Assembly: GCA_009697555.1 (NCBI GenBank) | Contig: WLQV01000033.1 | Location: 1-8,285, forward strand | Direction of reading: 5' to 3' | Origin: Actinomycetota bacterium | GTDB taxonomy: Bacteria; Actinomycetota; Actinomycetes; Nanopelagicales; Nanopelagicaceae | Length of the DNA stretch: 8,285 nt | In this document: in pieces, positions 1-6,919 of the stretch | Layout of the letters: every line of letters starts with the position of its first letter | Numbering within the stretch: the first letter of the stretch is position 1 | The notes under the pieces: generated by a model | The model's database searches: none | The model's input: the letters and a program-made list of their open reading frames with translations, nothing else | What the model was told of the DNA's origin: nothing | Position numbers and translations under genes: made by a program

Positions 1-829
<829 letters not shown>

Positions 830-886
830 GATCTCTGCCCTTCTTGTCGGAATTCTGATGATTTAGCCTGATTTGTAGGCTTTTAG

Positions 887-1795
887 CTACTTCTTCTTCT
901 TTTTCTTCTTTGGTTGTTTACGTTGTCCCTCTTTGAGTGCGGTATCTCCTGCATCGGTAGGAGTCTCGCCTTCAGGTGCTGGAGCAATTCCTTTTCGTAC
1001 GCGCTTTGCTTGTAACTCTTCATAAGCAGGTGAACCTGGTGTGGGGTTTCGTTTAATGACGTAGTACTGCTGACCCCATGTCCAAATATTTGTTGTTGTC
1101 CAATAAATTAAAACACCGATGGGAAAGTTAACGCCCGAGATTGCAAAGATAACGGGGAATAAATACAACATGATCTTCTGCTGTTGCAACATCATGTTGT
1201 TACTTGAATCCATCTTCGGCATTCCCTTGCGCATAAGTTGGCGCTGAGTGGTGAATGTTGTAATCGACATAATTGCAATAAGAAGAATGGTGACGAGCTT
1301 TGTTGTTGCATTGGTCGAACCTAAAAATGTTGAGGCAATCGGTGCACCGAAGACCTTCGCTTGAGCGGCGCTCTCTACATCGACTTGGGTTAGAACTCCA
1401 TGTGGTTGAGGTGGATTCTTTCCAATTCCATTGAGCACGGTAAATAGGGCGAAGAAGATAGGTGCCTGAGCCAGAATCGGAAAACAGGATGCCAGTGGAT
1501 TTGTCTTGTGCTCTTTGTAGAGCTTCATCATCTCTTCAGATTGCTTCTGACGATCATCTTTATATTTGCTCTGAATTGTTTTGAGGTGTGGCTGCAAAGC
1601 AGTGAGTGCGCGCTGGCTCTTGATCTGCTTGACGAAGAGTGGAATCAAAATAATACGGATCAGAATTACTAGACCGATGATTGCAAAGCTCCAGGACACT
1701 CCACTATTGGCGCCAAAGATCGGCTTGAGTAATTTATGGATGGAGATAATGACCCAAGAAACGGCGATATATAAGGGGTTTAGGATGCTTCCCAT
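887..1795 (-). CDS. yidC: Membrane protein insertase YidC/Oxa1 family
   Basis: YidC inserts proteins into the cytoplasmic membrane, alone or with SecYEG. With the ATG at 1793-1795 the product is 302 residues, normal for the short YidC of Gram-positive bacteria. Hydrophobic segments lie at about 4-24, 32-54, 101-122, 165-182 and 209-233, giving the five-helix core. Arginine 47 in VILIRIILIP matches the functional arginine of the hydrophilic groove. The basic cytoplasmic loop (about 55-98) with its KLYKEHKTNPLASC end is typical. The tail is basic and ends in seven lysines, a trait linked to ribosome contact in this family. No lipobox cysteine is seen near the N-terminus. A longer frame reaches 1891, but those 32 extra codons lie inside yidD and are not YidC-like. 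The chosen ATG overlaps the yidD TAA by one base (TAATG), pointing to coupled translation. Confidence 0.96.
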   Translation of the reverse strand: MGSILNPLYIAVSWVIISIHKLLKPIFGANSGVSWSFAIIGLVILIRIILIPLFVKQIKSQRALTALQPHLKTIQSKYKDDRQKQSEEMMKLYKEHKTNPLASCFPILAQAPIFFALFTVLNGIGKNPPQPHGVLTQVDVESAAQAKVFGAPIASTFLGSTNATTKLVTILLIAIMSITTFTTQRQLMRKGMPKMDSSNNMMLQQQKIMLYLFPVIFAISGVNFPIGVLIYWTTTNIWTWGQQYYVIKRNPTPGSPAYEELQAKRVRKGIAPAPEGETPTDAGDTALKEGQRKQPKKKKKKK

Positions 1796-2040
1796 TAGTT
1801 GGCTACTTCCAATCGTGAGGGTGTAATTTTTCGCTCTGGAACATAATCCACGCCACCGTAGGACCATGGATTGCATCGCACTAAACGCCACAACGCCATA
1901 GCAACTCCACGAATACCAAAGCGAGTAATTGCAGTGAGTGCGTAGTTAGAACAAGATGGGTAGTACTTACAGCGCGGAGCAAAGGCTGGAGAGATCCACT
2001 TTTGATATCCGGTAATCAGAAATTTAACTAGCCCCTTCAT
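1795..2040 (-). CDS. yidD: Membrane protein insertion efficiency factor YidD
   Basis: YidD is a small, membrane-associated protein that improves YidC-dependent insertion; its exact mechanism is unclear. The 81-residue product fits the family throughout: LITGYQKWISPAF near the N-terminus, CKYYPSCSNYA with cysteines 24 and 30, and RCNPWSYGGVDYVP with cysteine 56. The N-terminal stretch can form an amphipathic helix. The ATG at 2038-2040 overlaps the rnpA TGA as ATGA, and GAGGTG five bases upstream (2046-2051) can serve as ribosome-binding site. The stop overlaps the yidC start. Placement between rnpA and yidC is the usual arrangement. Confidence 0.96.
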   Translation of the reverse strand: MKGLVKFLITGYQKWISPAFAPRCKYYPSCSNYALTAITRFGIRGVAMALWRLVRCNPWSYGGVDYVPERKITPSRLEVAN

Positions 2041-2384
2041 CGCGCCACCTCAGCCTTAGCTACCAGTGCTGCAATGAGCGAAGTGGTTTCTTCCTGAAGT
2101 GATCCACTCACTGCACTTGGCAATGCGCGAATGACAAGAAGGGATCCGGCGGGAAGAGTTGAAATGCTCTGCGCGATTCCATGACGGATGGCGCGAGCAA
2201 CACGATGGCGAGTGACCGATCCGCCAACTGACTTACTTACTACCAAGCCACAGCGAGGTAGGTCAGCGATCTCAGGTTGCACAAATATGTATCCGACGAG
2301 CGAGCGACCTGTGACGCGAGTTCCAGTCTTTGTTGCGCGCGAAAAATCTAATGGTGAGGTGAGTCGGTATTTCTTAGGTAGCAC
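2037..2384 (-). CDS. rnpA: Ribonuclease P protein component RnpA
   Basis: RnpA is the protein subunit of RNase P; it binds the 5' leader of precursor tRNAs and helps the catalytic RNA remove it. The product is 115 residues, the usual size. Visible are the N-terminal MLPKKYRLTSPLDFSR region with the conserved phenylalanine 14, and the basic motif KSVGGSVTRHRVARAIRH (51-68). This is the RNR motif in its actinobacterial RHR form, with arginines 59, 61, 64 and 67. The start is GTG at 2382-2384, chosen because LPKK directly after it matches family N-termini and no better start lies upstream. No convincing ribosome-binding site precedes it. It begins 32 nt after rpmH, its usual partner, and its stop overlaps the yidD start. 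Confidence 0.95.
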   Translation of the reverse strand: MLPKKYRLTSPLDFSRATKTGTRVTGRSLVGYIFVQPEIADLPRCGLVVSKSVGGSVTRHRVARAIRHGIAQSISTLPAGSLLVIRALPSAVSGSLQEETTSLIAALVAKAEVAR

Positions 2385-2416
2385 GTCGAGATCAATCGCG
2401 AACGTTGGTCTACGAG

Positions 2417-2554
2417 TTACGCGGAGAGGCGAAGACGACCCTTGGCGCGGCGAGCTGCAAGAACTGCGCGGCCACCACGTGTTGCCATACGTGCACGGAA
2501 GCCGTGCTTCTTGGCGCGACGGCGAACATTCGGCTGAAAGGTGCGCTTTGTCAT
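2417..2554 (-). CDS. rpmH: 50S ribosomal protein L34
   Basis: L34 is a very small, highly basic protein of the large ribosomal subunit. Translating this strand gives 45 residues that start [19 protein letters not shown] and continue with [21 protein letters not shown], the almost invariant L34 sequence. It is a complete gene. The ATG at 2552-2554 has AGGAG (2560-2564) five bases upstream, and just before that lies the 12-bp palindrome taaaaattttta (2564-2575). It is the first gene of the minus-strand unit, next to rnpA, and diverges from dnaA. Confidence 0.97.
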   Translation of the reverse strand: MTKRTFQPNVRRRAKKHGFRARMATRGGRAVLAARRAKGRLRLSA

Positions 2555-2621
2555 GGTGACTCCTAAAAATTTTTATCTACGGGGAACTGCTTGTGCTCAC
2601 TGACGCTCAGATGAGAAGGTA

Positions 2622-2651
2622 ACGGTAGAGCCCGAGGGTAAGGGCGGTCAA
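2622..2651 (-). promoter_or_regulatory. Candidate promoter of the rpmH-rnpA-yidD-yidC unit
   Basis: Read on the minus strand, TTGACC (2646-2651) is followed after 18 bases by TACCGT (2622-2627). This is a good -35 hexamer and a TAnnnT -10 of the housekeeping sigma type. Transcription would begin near 2615 and leave a leader of about 60 nt before the rpmH start. It is the best match I found in the spacer, but no experimental start is known here. Confidence 0.5.
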
Positions 2652-2696
2652 ACCGGCCCCTGCCTACGCCTACTCCTTCAAGGAGGAGTTGAGGGT

Positions 2697-2705
2697 TGTG
2701 GATAA
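2697..2705 (-). promoter_or_regulatory. DnaA box in the dnaA upstream region
   Basis: TGTGGATAA is the exact complement of the DnaA box TTATCCACA. It ends five bases before the -35 hexamer of the candidate dnaA promoter, a position suited to autoregulation by DnaA. Confidence 0.85.
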
Positions 2706-2709
2706 CCAC

Positions 2710-2738
2710 TTGATTTCCACTCAGAAAGGCTCTACTTT
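2710..2738 (+). promoter_or_regulatory. Candidate dnaA promoter
   Basis: TTGATT (2710-2715) is separated by 17 bases from TACTTT (2733-2738), giving a -35/-10 pair with ideal spacing and a TAnnnT -10. Transcription would start near 2745, giving a leader of roughly 145 nt before the dnaA ATG. A perfect DnaA box lies just upstream and a second one lies in the leader. Confidence 0.45.
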
Positions 2739-2783
2739 TCGCTTCCCTCCACAGGGAAATCGATCAGAAGGCAGAGCTAGCCC

Positions 2784-2805
2784 GCTCTTACTCATCGGTA
2801 AGGGC
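2784..2805 (+). other. Hairpin candidate in the dnaA 5' leader
   Basis: GCTCTTAC (2784-2791) and GTAAGGGC (2798-2805) can pair over eight base pairs, seven Watson-Crick and one G-U, around the six-base loop TCATCG. No T-tract follows, so it is not an intrinsic terminator. If the promoter at 2710-2738 is real, this would be an RNA hairpin about 80 nt before the dnaA start; its function is unknown. Confidence 0.35.
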
Positions 2806-2832
2806 TCTCAACCCAAGGTTTAGACCACAGCC

Positions 2833-2841
2833 TGTGGATAA
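2833..2841 (-). promoter_or_regulatory. DnaA box just upstream of dnaA
   Basis: TGTGGATAA is a perfect DnaA box in minus orientation, 47 nt before the dnaA start codon. A weaker match, TGTGTACAA (2845-2853, two mismatches), follows three bases later in the same orientation. Bound DnaA here could block transcription of its own gene or form a secondary origin subregion. Confidence 0.8.
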
Positions 2842-2888
2842 GCATGTGTACAACCTATTTTCGCAGAATCGACCCTTTGGAGAGGCCC

Positions 2889-4343
2889 ATGGATACCCCC
2901 GATTTATTACCCGAGGCCCTTCCCGTTGCGAGCGATCTCGCATTTCTTATGGAGCTCTGGAGCCGCACCATCGATGCCGTTGCATCTGATGCTCCTCAGC
3001 ACCGCGCCTTCCTCTCTCTTACTCGTCCAGTTGGACTTCTTAAGGGAAATGGCGCAACCAATCTTCTCGTTGCCGCCCCTAATGCATTTGCTAAAGATGT
3101 TTTAGAGACTCGCCTTCGTAGCGCTGTCACAGATTTTCTCTCCACTGAATTAGGCGAGCGCATCAACATCGCCGTCATCATCGATGAAGCCCTCGAAGTT
3201 GCTAGCCCTCCTGCACCAGAGATAGAAATCATTACCGCTCGCGCCGGCACTGGTCGCGATGAGCAGATGTACTCAGAAAATTCCAAGAGCAATAAGAGCA
3301 TTGAGCAATCACAACTCAACCCTCGTTACATTTTCGAAACTTTTGTGATCGGTGCATCCAATCGCTTTGCACATGCTGCAGCTGTTGCGGTAGCTGAAGC
3401 CCCCGCAAAGGCTTATAACCCGCTATTTATTTACGGTGAGTCAGGATTGGGTAAAACCCACTTACTACACGCTATTGGCGCCTATGCCAAGGAGCTCTAC
3501 GGAACAACTCGGGTGCGTTATGTATCGAGCGAAGAGTTCACTAACGACTTTATTAACTCGATCCGCGATGACAAGGCGAGTGTTTTCCAACGCCGCTACC
3601 GCGATCTCGATATTCTCTTGGTGGATGACATTCAATTCTTGGAAAATAAAGAGCGCACTCAAGAAGAGTTCTTCCATACCTTCAATACTCTCTACAACGC
3701 CAATAAGCAGATCGTCATCTCAAGTGATCGTCCGCCAAAACAATTAACAACTTTGGAAGATCGCCTTCGCTCTCGCTTCGAGTGGGGCCTGATTACTGAC
3801 ATCCAGCCACCAGAGTTGGAAACACGTATTGCAATTCTTCGCAAAAAAGCTGCGCAAGATAAATTAAATGCACCCGATGATGTTCTTGAATACATCGCAA
3901 GCAAAATTTCCACAAATATCCGCGAGCTCGAAGGTGCACTTATTCGCGTAACTGCATTCGCAAGTTTGAATCGCCAAGGTGTGGATTTAGGTTTGGCTGA
4001 AATCGTTTTGAAGGATCTCATCCCAACCGCCGAAAGCAGTGAGATCACCGGGGCCACGATCATGGCTCAGACCGCTGCTTACTTCAGCCTCACCATCGAT
4101 GATCTCTGTGGCACTTCGCGTTCTCGGGTATTAGTCAATGCTCGCCAGATTGCGATGTACCTCTGCCGCGAACTCACCGAGCTCTCCTTGCCAAAAATTG
4201 GCCAGGCATTTGGTGGACGCGACCACACGACAGTGATGCATGCCGACCGGAAGATCCGCCAACTTATGGCAGAGCGCCGTTCGATTTATAACCAAGTCAC
4301 TGAGTTGACCAACCGTATTAAGCAGCAAGGCAAGAGTTCTTAA
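2889..4343 (+). CDS. dnaA: Chromosomal replication initiator protein DnaA
   Basis: DnaA binds DnaA boxes, forms an ATP-dependent filament at oriC, opens the duplex and helps load the helicase. From the ATG at 2889 the product has 484 residues. Domain I covers about 1-95 and a short linker about 96-145. The AAA+ domain III follows with Walker [10 protein letters not shown] (183-191), Walker B ILLVDD (242-247), sensor I ISSD (277-280), arginine-finger region RLRSRF and sensor [11 protein letters not shown] (345-353). Domain IV carries the DNA-binding signature [12 protein letters not shown] (442-453). I chose this start because GGAGAGG (2879-2885) precedes it. An in-frame ATG at 2844 would add 15 residues ([15 protein letters not shown]) but sits just behind a DnaA box and lacks a good ribosome-binding site. 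The gene lies between the two DnaA-box regions, as in many Gram-positive chromosomes. Confidence 0.98.
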   Translation: MDTPDLLPEALPVASDLAFLMELWSRTIDAVASDAPQHRAFLSLTRPVGLLKGNGATNLLVAAPNAFAKDVLETRLRSAVTDFLSTELGERINIAVIIDEALEVASPPAPEIEIITARAGTGRDEQMYSENSKSNKSIEQSQLNPRYIFETFVIGASNRFAHAAAVAVAEAPAKAYNPLFIYGESGLGKTHLLHAIGAYAKELYGTTRVRYVSSEEFTNDFINSIRDDKASVFQRRYRDLDILLVDDIQFLENKERTQEEFFHTFNTLYNANKQIVISSDRPPKQLTTLEDRLRSRFEWGLITDIQPPELETRIAILRKKAAQDKLNAPDDVLEYIASKISTNIRELEGALIRVTAFASLNRQGVDLGLAEIVLKDLIPTAESSEITGATIMAQTAAYFSLTIDDLCGTSRSRVLVNARQIAMYLCRELTELSLPKIGQAFGGRDHTTVMHADRKIRQLMAERRSIYNQVTELTNRIKQQGKSS

Positions 4344-4390
4344 GGCTTTAACTTCACTCTTGTCCGAATTGGGGCTATTTACCCCCAGAC

Positions 4391-4399
4391 TGTGGATAA
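4391..4399 (-). promoter_or_regulatory. DnaA box, oriC (perfect)
   Basis: TGTGGATAA, exact complement of TTATCCACA. It is the first of a tandem run in which the next boxes begin 11, 21 and 42 bases further on. Confidence 0.9.
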
Positions 4400-4401
4400 G
4401 T

Positions 4402-4410
4402 TGTGGATAA
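4402..4410 (-). promoter_or_regulatory. DnaA box, oriC (perfect)
   Basis: A second exact TGTGGATAA, 11 bases after the first and on the same face of the helix, suited to side-by-side DnaA binding. Confidence 0.9.
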
Positions 4411-4411
4411 C

Positions 4412-4420
4412 TGTGGGAAA
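4412..4420 (-). promoter_or_regulatory. Weak DnaA box, oriC (two mismatches)
   Basis: TGTGGGAAA differs from the consensus at two bases but continues the run ten bases after the previous box and in the same orientation, so it may be a low-affinity site filled cooperatively. Confidence 0.5.
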
Positions 4421-4432
4421 GTCCCGCTTTTA

Positions 4433-4441
4433 TGTGGATAT
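4433..4441 (-). promoter_or_regulatory. DnaA box, oriC (one mismatch)
   Basis: TGTGGATAT differs from the consensus only in the last base. It lies 21 bases, about two helical turns, beyond the weak box and in the same orientation. Confidence 0.7.
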
Positions 4442-4501
4442 CTTTATTTTAAGGAGGGGGTGCGAGGTGGTTACAGCTCAGGCAGCTTTATTAACTCCCT
4501 C

Positions 4502-4510
4502 TTATCCCCA
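4502..4510 (+). promoter_or_regulatory. DnaA box, oriC (one mismatch, opposite orientation)
   Basis: TTATCCCCA has one mismatch to TTATCCACA. It is the first box in the plus orientation. Confidence 0.55.
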
Positions 4511-4522
4511 GAGTAAAAGCTC

Positions 4523-4531
4523 TTATCAACA
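4523..4531 (+). promoter_or_regulatory. DnaA box, oriC (one mismatch, opposite orientation)
   Basis: TTATCAACA has one mismatch, in the CC core, so its affinity may be low. It begins 21 bases after the preceding plus-oriented match, again about two helical turns. Confidence 0.5.
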
Positions 4532-4574
4532 AGGTAAAAGAGTAAGTAAGGGGATCCACCAGCACTTTTCTTAC

Positions 4575-4583
4575 TTTTCCACA
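4575..4583 (+). promoter_or_regulatory. DnaA box next to the unwinding region
   Basis: TTTTCCACA has one mismatch, at the third position. It is the last box before the AT-rich stretch and could anchor a DnaA filament growing into it. Confidence 0.6.
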
Positions 4584-4595
4584 GATTTTCGCTCT

Positions 4596-4625
4596 AGTTA
4601 CTACGACTATCTATATAAATCATCT
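4596..4625. other. Candidate DNA unwinding element with DnaA-trio-like repeat
   Basis: Of these 30 bases, 22 are A or T, including TATATAAAT (4612-4620). In 4598-4609 the plus strand reads TTA CTA CGA CTA, so the opposite strand read 3' to 5' is AAT GAT GCT GAT. Three of these four triplets fit the DnaA-trio pattern described for Bacillus subtilis. The repeat begins 14 bases beyond the box at 4575-4583. The TATAAA here could also be a -10 element for dnaN, although I find no good -35 for it. Confidence 0.45.
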
Positions 4626-4690
4626 CTTAGGGGTGGAGAACTCATTGAAAAGAGTTTAACCTCACGAAGGATAAGAATTAAGGGGAGTGT

Positions 4691-5821
4691 ATGAAATTTA
4701 CAGTTGAGCAGAGTGCTCTAGCTGATGGCGTTAGTTGGGTCTCTCGAAGTCTTTCGAGCCGGCCGATTATGACTGCCTTATTAGGAATTGTTATCTCAAC
4801 CGAAGGTAACACAATTCATCTCACTGGTTCTGATTTAGAAACAACTAGTAAGTCCCACTTCAACGCTGATGTAAAAGATGCTGGTGAAGTTTTAGTACCA
4901 GGGCGTTTACTAGCGGAAATTTCTCGCTCACTCCCAAATAAACCAGTTACCTTCACACTCGACGGAACACGTGTATTAGTAACAGCGGGCAGTGCAAAAT
5001 TTACTCTCCCTACTCTCCCACTTAATGAATACCCGCAAGTGCGCGAAGTGCCAGAAATTGATGGCACTGTAGCAAGTGATTTATTTGCAACCGCAGTAGC
5101 ACAAGTGGCAATTGCAGCTGGCCGCGATGAATCACTACCAACCTTGACCGGTATCCATGTAGAGGTAAAACAAGATAGCGTCACACTTGCTGCAACAGAT
5201 CGCTACCGTCTTGCTGTCCGTGAATTTTCATGGCAAGCCATAAAGCCAAATACTGAAACCAGTGCACTGCTGCGCGCTCGCACATTAGCCGATGCCGCAA
5301 AATCAATTACTGGTAGCAAGAATGTTTCGATCTCATTTGGTTCCACTTCTACTAACGATCGCCTTGCCGGTTTCGTAGGAGATGGAAAGACAATGACATC
5401 GCGCATGCTCGATGGAACATTTCCTCCCTACCAACATCTATTACCGCAGAGCTTTTCGACAACTGCTGTAATTAAAGTTGAACCACTACTTGCATCCGTT
5501 CGCCGTGTTGCACTTGTTACTGATAAGACAGTTCCGCTACGTCTTAATTTCGCTGACAGCAAACTCTCACTAGAGGCCGGCACTGGTGAAGATGCTCAAG
5601 CCACCGAAGAGCTTGATATCTCACTCAATGGCGAAGCAATCACCATCGCATTTAATCCGGGCTTCTTAGAGGATGGGCTACAAGCAGTAGGAACCGAATT
5701 TGTGCAGATTGCATTTACCGGTTCTAACAAACCTGCCGTCCTTACTGGAAAGTCCAGCGCAGATGGTGCATCAGATGAGAGCTATCGCTATCTCTTGATG
5801 CCAATGCGATACGCCTCTTAA
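4691..5821 (+). CDS. dnaN: DNA polymerase III beta subunit (sliding clamp)
   Basis: DnaN forms the dimeric ring that slides on DNA and tethers the replicative polymerase and many repair proteins. The 376-residue product has the family's length and landmarks along its three clamp domains: the N-terminal MKFTVEQSAL, LPTLTGIHVE (149-158), ATDRYRLAVR (168-177), RMLDGTFPPYQHLLP (238-252) and the C-terminal YLLMPMR (367-373), which helps form the partner-binding pocket. The ATG at 4691 follows AAGGGGAG (4680-4687). The gene is separated from dnaA by oriC and is followed after only nine bases by recF. A separate dnaN promoter is possible in the spacer but I could not identify one with confidence. 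Confidence 0.98.
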   Translation: MKFTVEQSALADGVSWVSRSLSSRPIMTALLGIVISTEGNTIHLTGSDLETTSKSHFNADVKDAGEVLVPGRLLAEISRSLPNKPVTFTLDGTRVLVTAGSAKFTLPTLPLNEYPQVREVPEIDGTVASDLFATAVAQVAIAAGRDESLPTLTGIHVEVKQDSVTLAATDRYRLAVREFSWQAIKPNTETSALLRARTLADAAKSITGSKNVSISFGSTSTNDRLAGFVGDGKTMTSRMLDGTFPPYQHLLPQSFSTTAVIKVEPLLASVRRVALVTDKTVPLRLNFADSKLSLEAGTGEDAQATEELDISLNGEAITIAFNPGFLEDGLQAVGTEFVQIAFTGSNKPAVLTGKSSADGASDESYRYLLMPMRYAS

Positions 5822-5830
5822 TAATTTCCT

Positions 5831-6919
5831 GTGCAGATCAACCAACTCGCGCTCACCAATTTTCGTTCGTATCCAGAGCTCGAGCTAAATTTCGATAAAG
5901 GCACAACGCTCTTTATCGGCGACAATGGTTCAGGCAAGACAAATATTGCCGAAGCAATAATTTATCTCTCCTACCTCTCATCGCATCGAGTCTCACAGAA
6001 CCAACCACTCATCTCGCTCGGAAAAGATCAAGCCATCATCCGTGCTGAAATTTCGCGAGACGATCGGACGCTTCAAGTAGATTTAGAAATCAATGCAAGT
6101 AAAGCCAATCGCGCCAGACTTAATCAATCGCCAGTGCGCAGCCAACGCGAAATCCTTGGCGCCTGCCAAGTTATTTACTTCACGCCAGAGGATTTAGATT
6201 TAGTTCGCGGCGACCCCACGATCCGACGTGATTTCCTTGACCGGCTTTTAGTTTTACGCACCCCACGGCTTGCCGGTGTTATTAGCGATTATGAAAGAGT
6301 TGTGAAGCAACGCAATGCGCTATTAAAAACCAGATCTGGCGCAGCAGCACTTGCACCATGGAATGAACAACTTGTGGCCTTAGGTGCGAATTTAGTGAGT
6401 GAGCGAATTGCACTTATAACTCTGCTGAACCCAGAGGTCGCCCGCAACTACGCACAACTCAATGAAGTTAAACCAGCGACTATCTCTTATAAATCATCAA
6501 CAGAGGGATTGAGCGGCGATAAAGTAAAAAACCTCGAGATTCTGCAGCAGCGCTTAGAGGAAGTTCAGTATCAAGAGATTGAGCGCGGTGTCTCGTTAGT
6601 TGGTCCACACCGCGATGATCTCTACCTGCAGCTCTCAACTTTTCCAGTTAAGGGATATGCCAGTCACGGTGAATCATGGTCGATTGCGTTATCGCTGCGC
6701 CTTGGGGCCTTTGATTTATTACGCAAAGAGGGCGCAGAGCCGATTCTAATTCTTGACGATGTTTTTGCCGAGTTAGATAATTCGCGGCGAGCGCAATTAC
6801 TTAATGCGGCAACAATTGCGCAGCAAACCATTATAACTTCAGCAGTTGCTGAGGATCTACCAGCTAGCCTGCAGGCCCGTAGATATTTTGTAACACCAGG
6901 AAAGGTTGCGAGTAAATGA
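5831..6919 (+). CDS. recF: DNA replication and repair protein RecF
   Basis: RecF is an SMC-like ATPase that binds single/double-strand junctions and, with RecO and RecR, loads RecA at gaps. The product has 362 residues. It shows Walker A GDNGSGKT (30-37), GPHRDD (258-263), the ABC-type signature region SHGESWSIALSLRL (278-291) and Walker B PILILDDVFAELD (304-316). The start is GTG at 5831-5833, giving the usual MQINQLALTNFRSY N-terminus. No purine-rich ribosome-binding site lies in the nine-base gap after dnaN, so translation may depend on ribosomes finishing dnaN. The stop overlaps the dciA start as ATGA. Many other actinobacteria carry a 6-phosphogluconate dehydrogenase-like gene between dnaN and recF; it is absent here. 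Confidence 0.97.
   Translation: MQINQLALTNFRSYPELELNFDKGTTLFIGDNGSGKTNIAEAIIYLSYLSSHRVSQNQPLISLGKDQAIIRAEISRDDRTLQVDLEINASKANRARLNQSPVRSQREILGACQVIYFTPEDLDLVRGDPTIRRDFLDRLLVLRTPRLAGVISDYERVVKQRNALLKTRSGAAALAPWNEQLVALGANLVSERIALITLLNPEVARNYAQLNEVKPATISYKSSTEGLSGDKVKNLEILQQRLEEVQYQEIERGVSLVGPHRDDLYLQLSTFPVKGYASHGESWSIALSLRLGAFDLLRKEGAEPILILDDVFAELDNSRRAQLLNAATIAQQTIITSAVAEDLPASLQARRYFVTPGKVASK

Larger units (their letters stand above)
4344..4690. other. oriC: Probable chromosomal origin of replication (oriC)
   Basis: This 347-bp dnaA-dnaN spacer has no credible gene. It has seven DnaA-box matches: two perfect, four with one mismatch and one with two. Four on the left share minus orientation and three on the right have plus orientation. 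An AT-rich stretch around 4596-4625 (22 of 30 bases A or T) follows the last box and could be the unwinding element. The spacer ends with the dnaN ribosome-binding site, AAGGGG (4680-4685). Position, box clustering and divergent gene direction support the call; initiation itself cannot be seen from sequence. Confidence 0.9.

Noticed and set aside
1796..1891. Upstream extension of yidC by 32 codons
   Set aside because: It lies inside yidD in another frame and its residues do not resemble a YidC N-terminus, whereas the ATG at 1793-1795 overlaps the yidD stop and gives the normal length.
2672..2689. Inverted repeat around CTCCTTCAAGGAG in the rpmH-dnaA spacer as a terminator
   Set aside because: The arms are six pairs with a single-base centre, too tight for an RNA hairpin, and no T-tract is present on either side; a protein-binding palindrome is possible but unsupported.
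2844..2888. Earlier in-frame ATG for dnaA (15 extra residues)
   Set aside because: It starts three bases after a perfect DnaA box, lacks a good ribosome-binding site and adds residues not typical of DnaA; the ATG at 2889 has GGAGAGG before it.
3980..3988. DnaA-box-like TGTGGATTT inside dnaA
   Set aside because: Two mismatches, isolated within coding sequence and not part of a cluster, so chance is likely.
4360..4368. TTGTCCGAA as another DnaA box at the left end of oriC
   Set aside because: It has two mismatches even to the TTGTCCACA variant, both near the important 3' half, and it is out of orientation with the tandem run.
4392..4694. Open frame of about 100 codons across the dnaA-dnaN spacer
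   Set aside because: Its sequence is made of DnaA boxes and AT-rich origin DNA, it overlaps the dnaN start, and the translation resembles no protein family I recognise.
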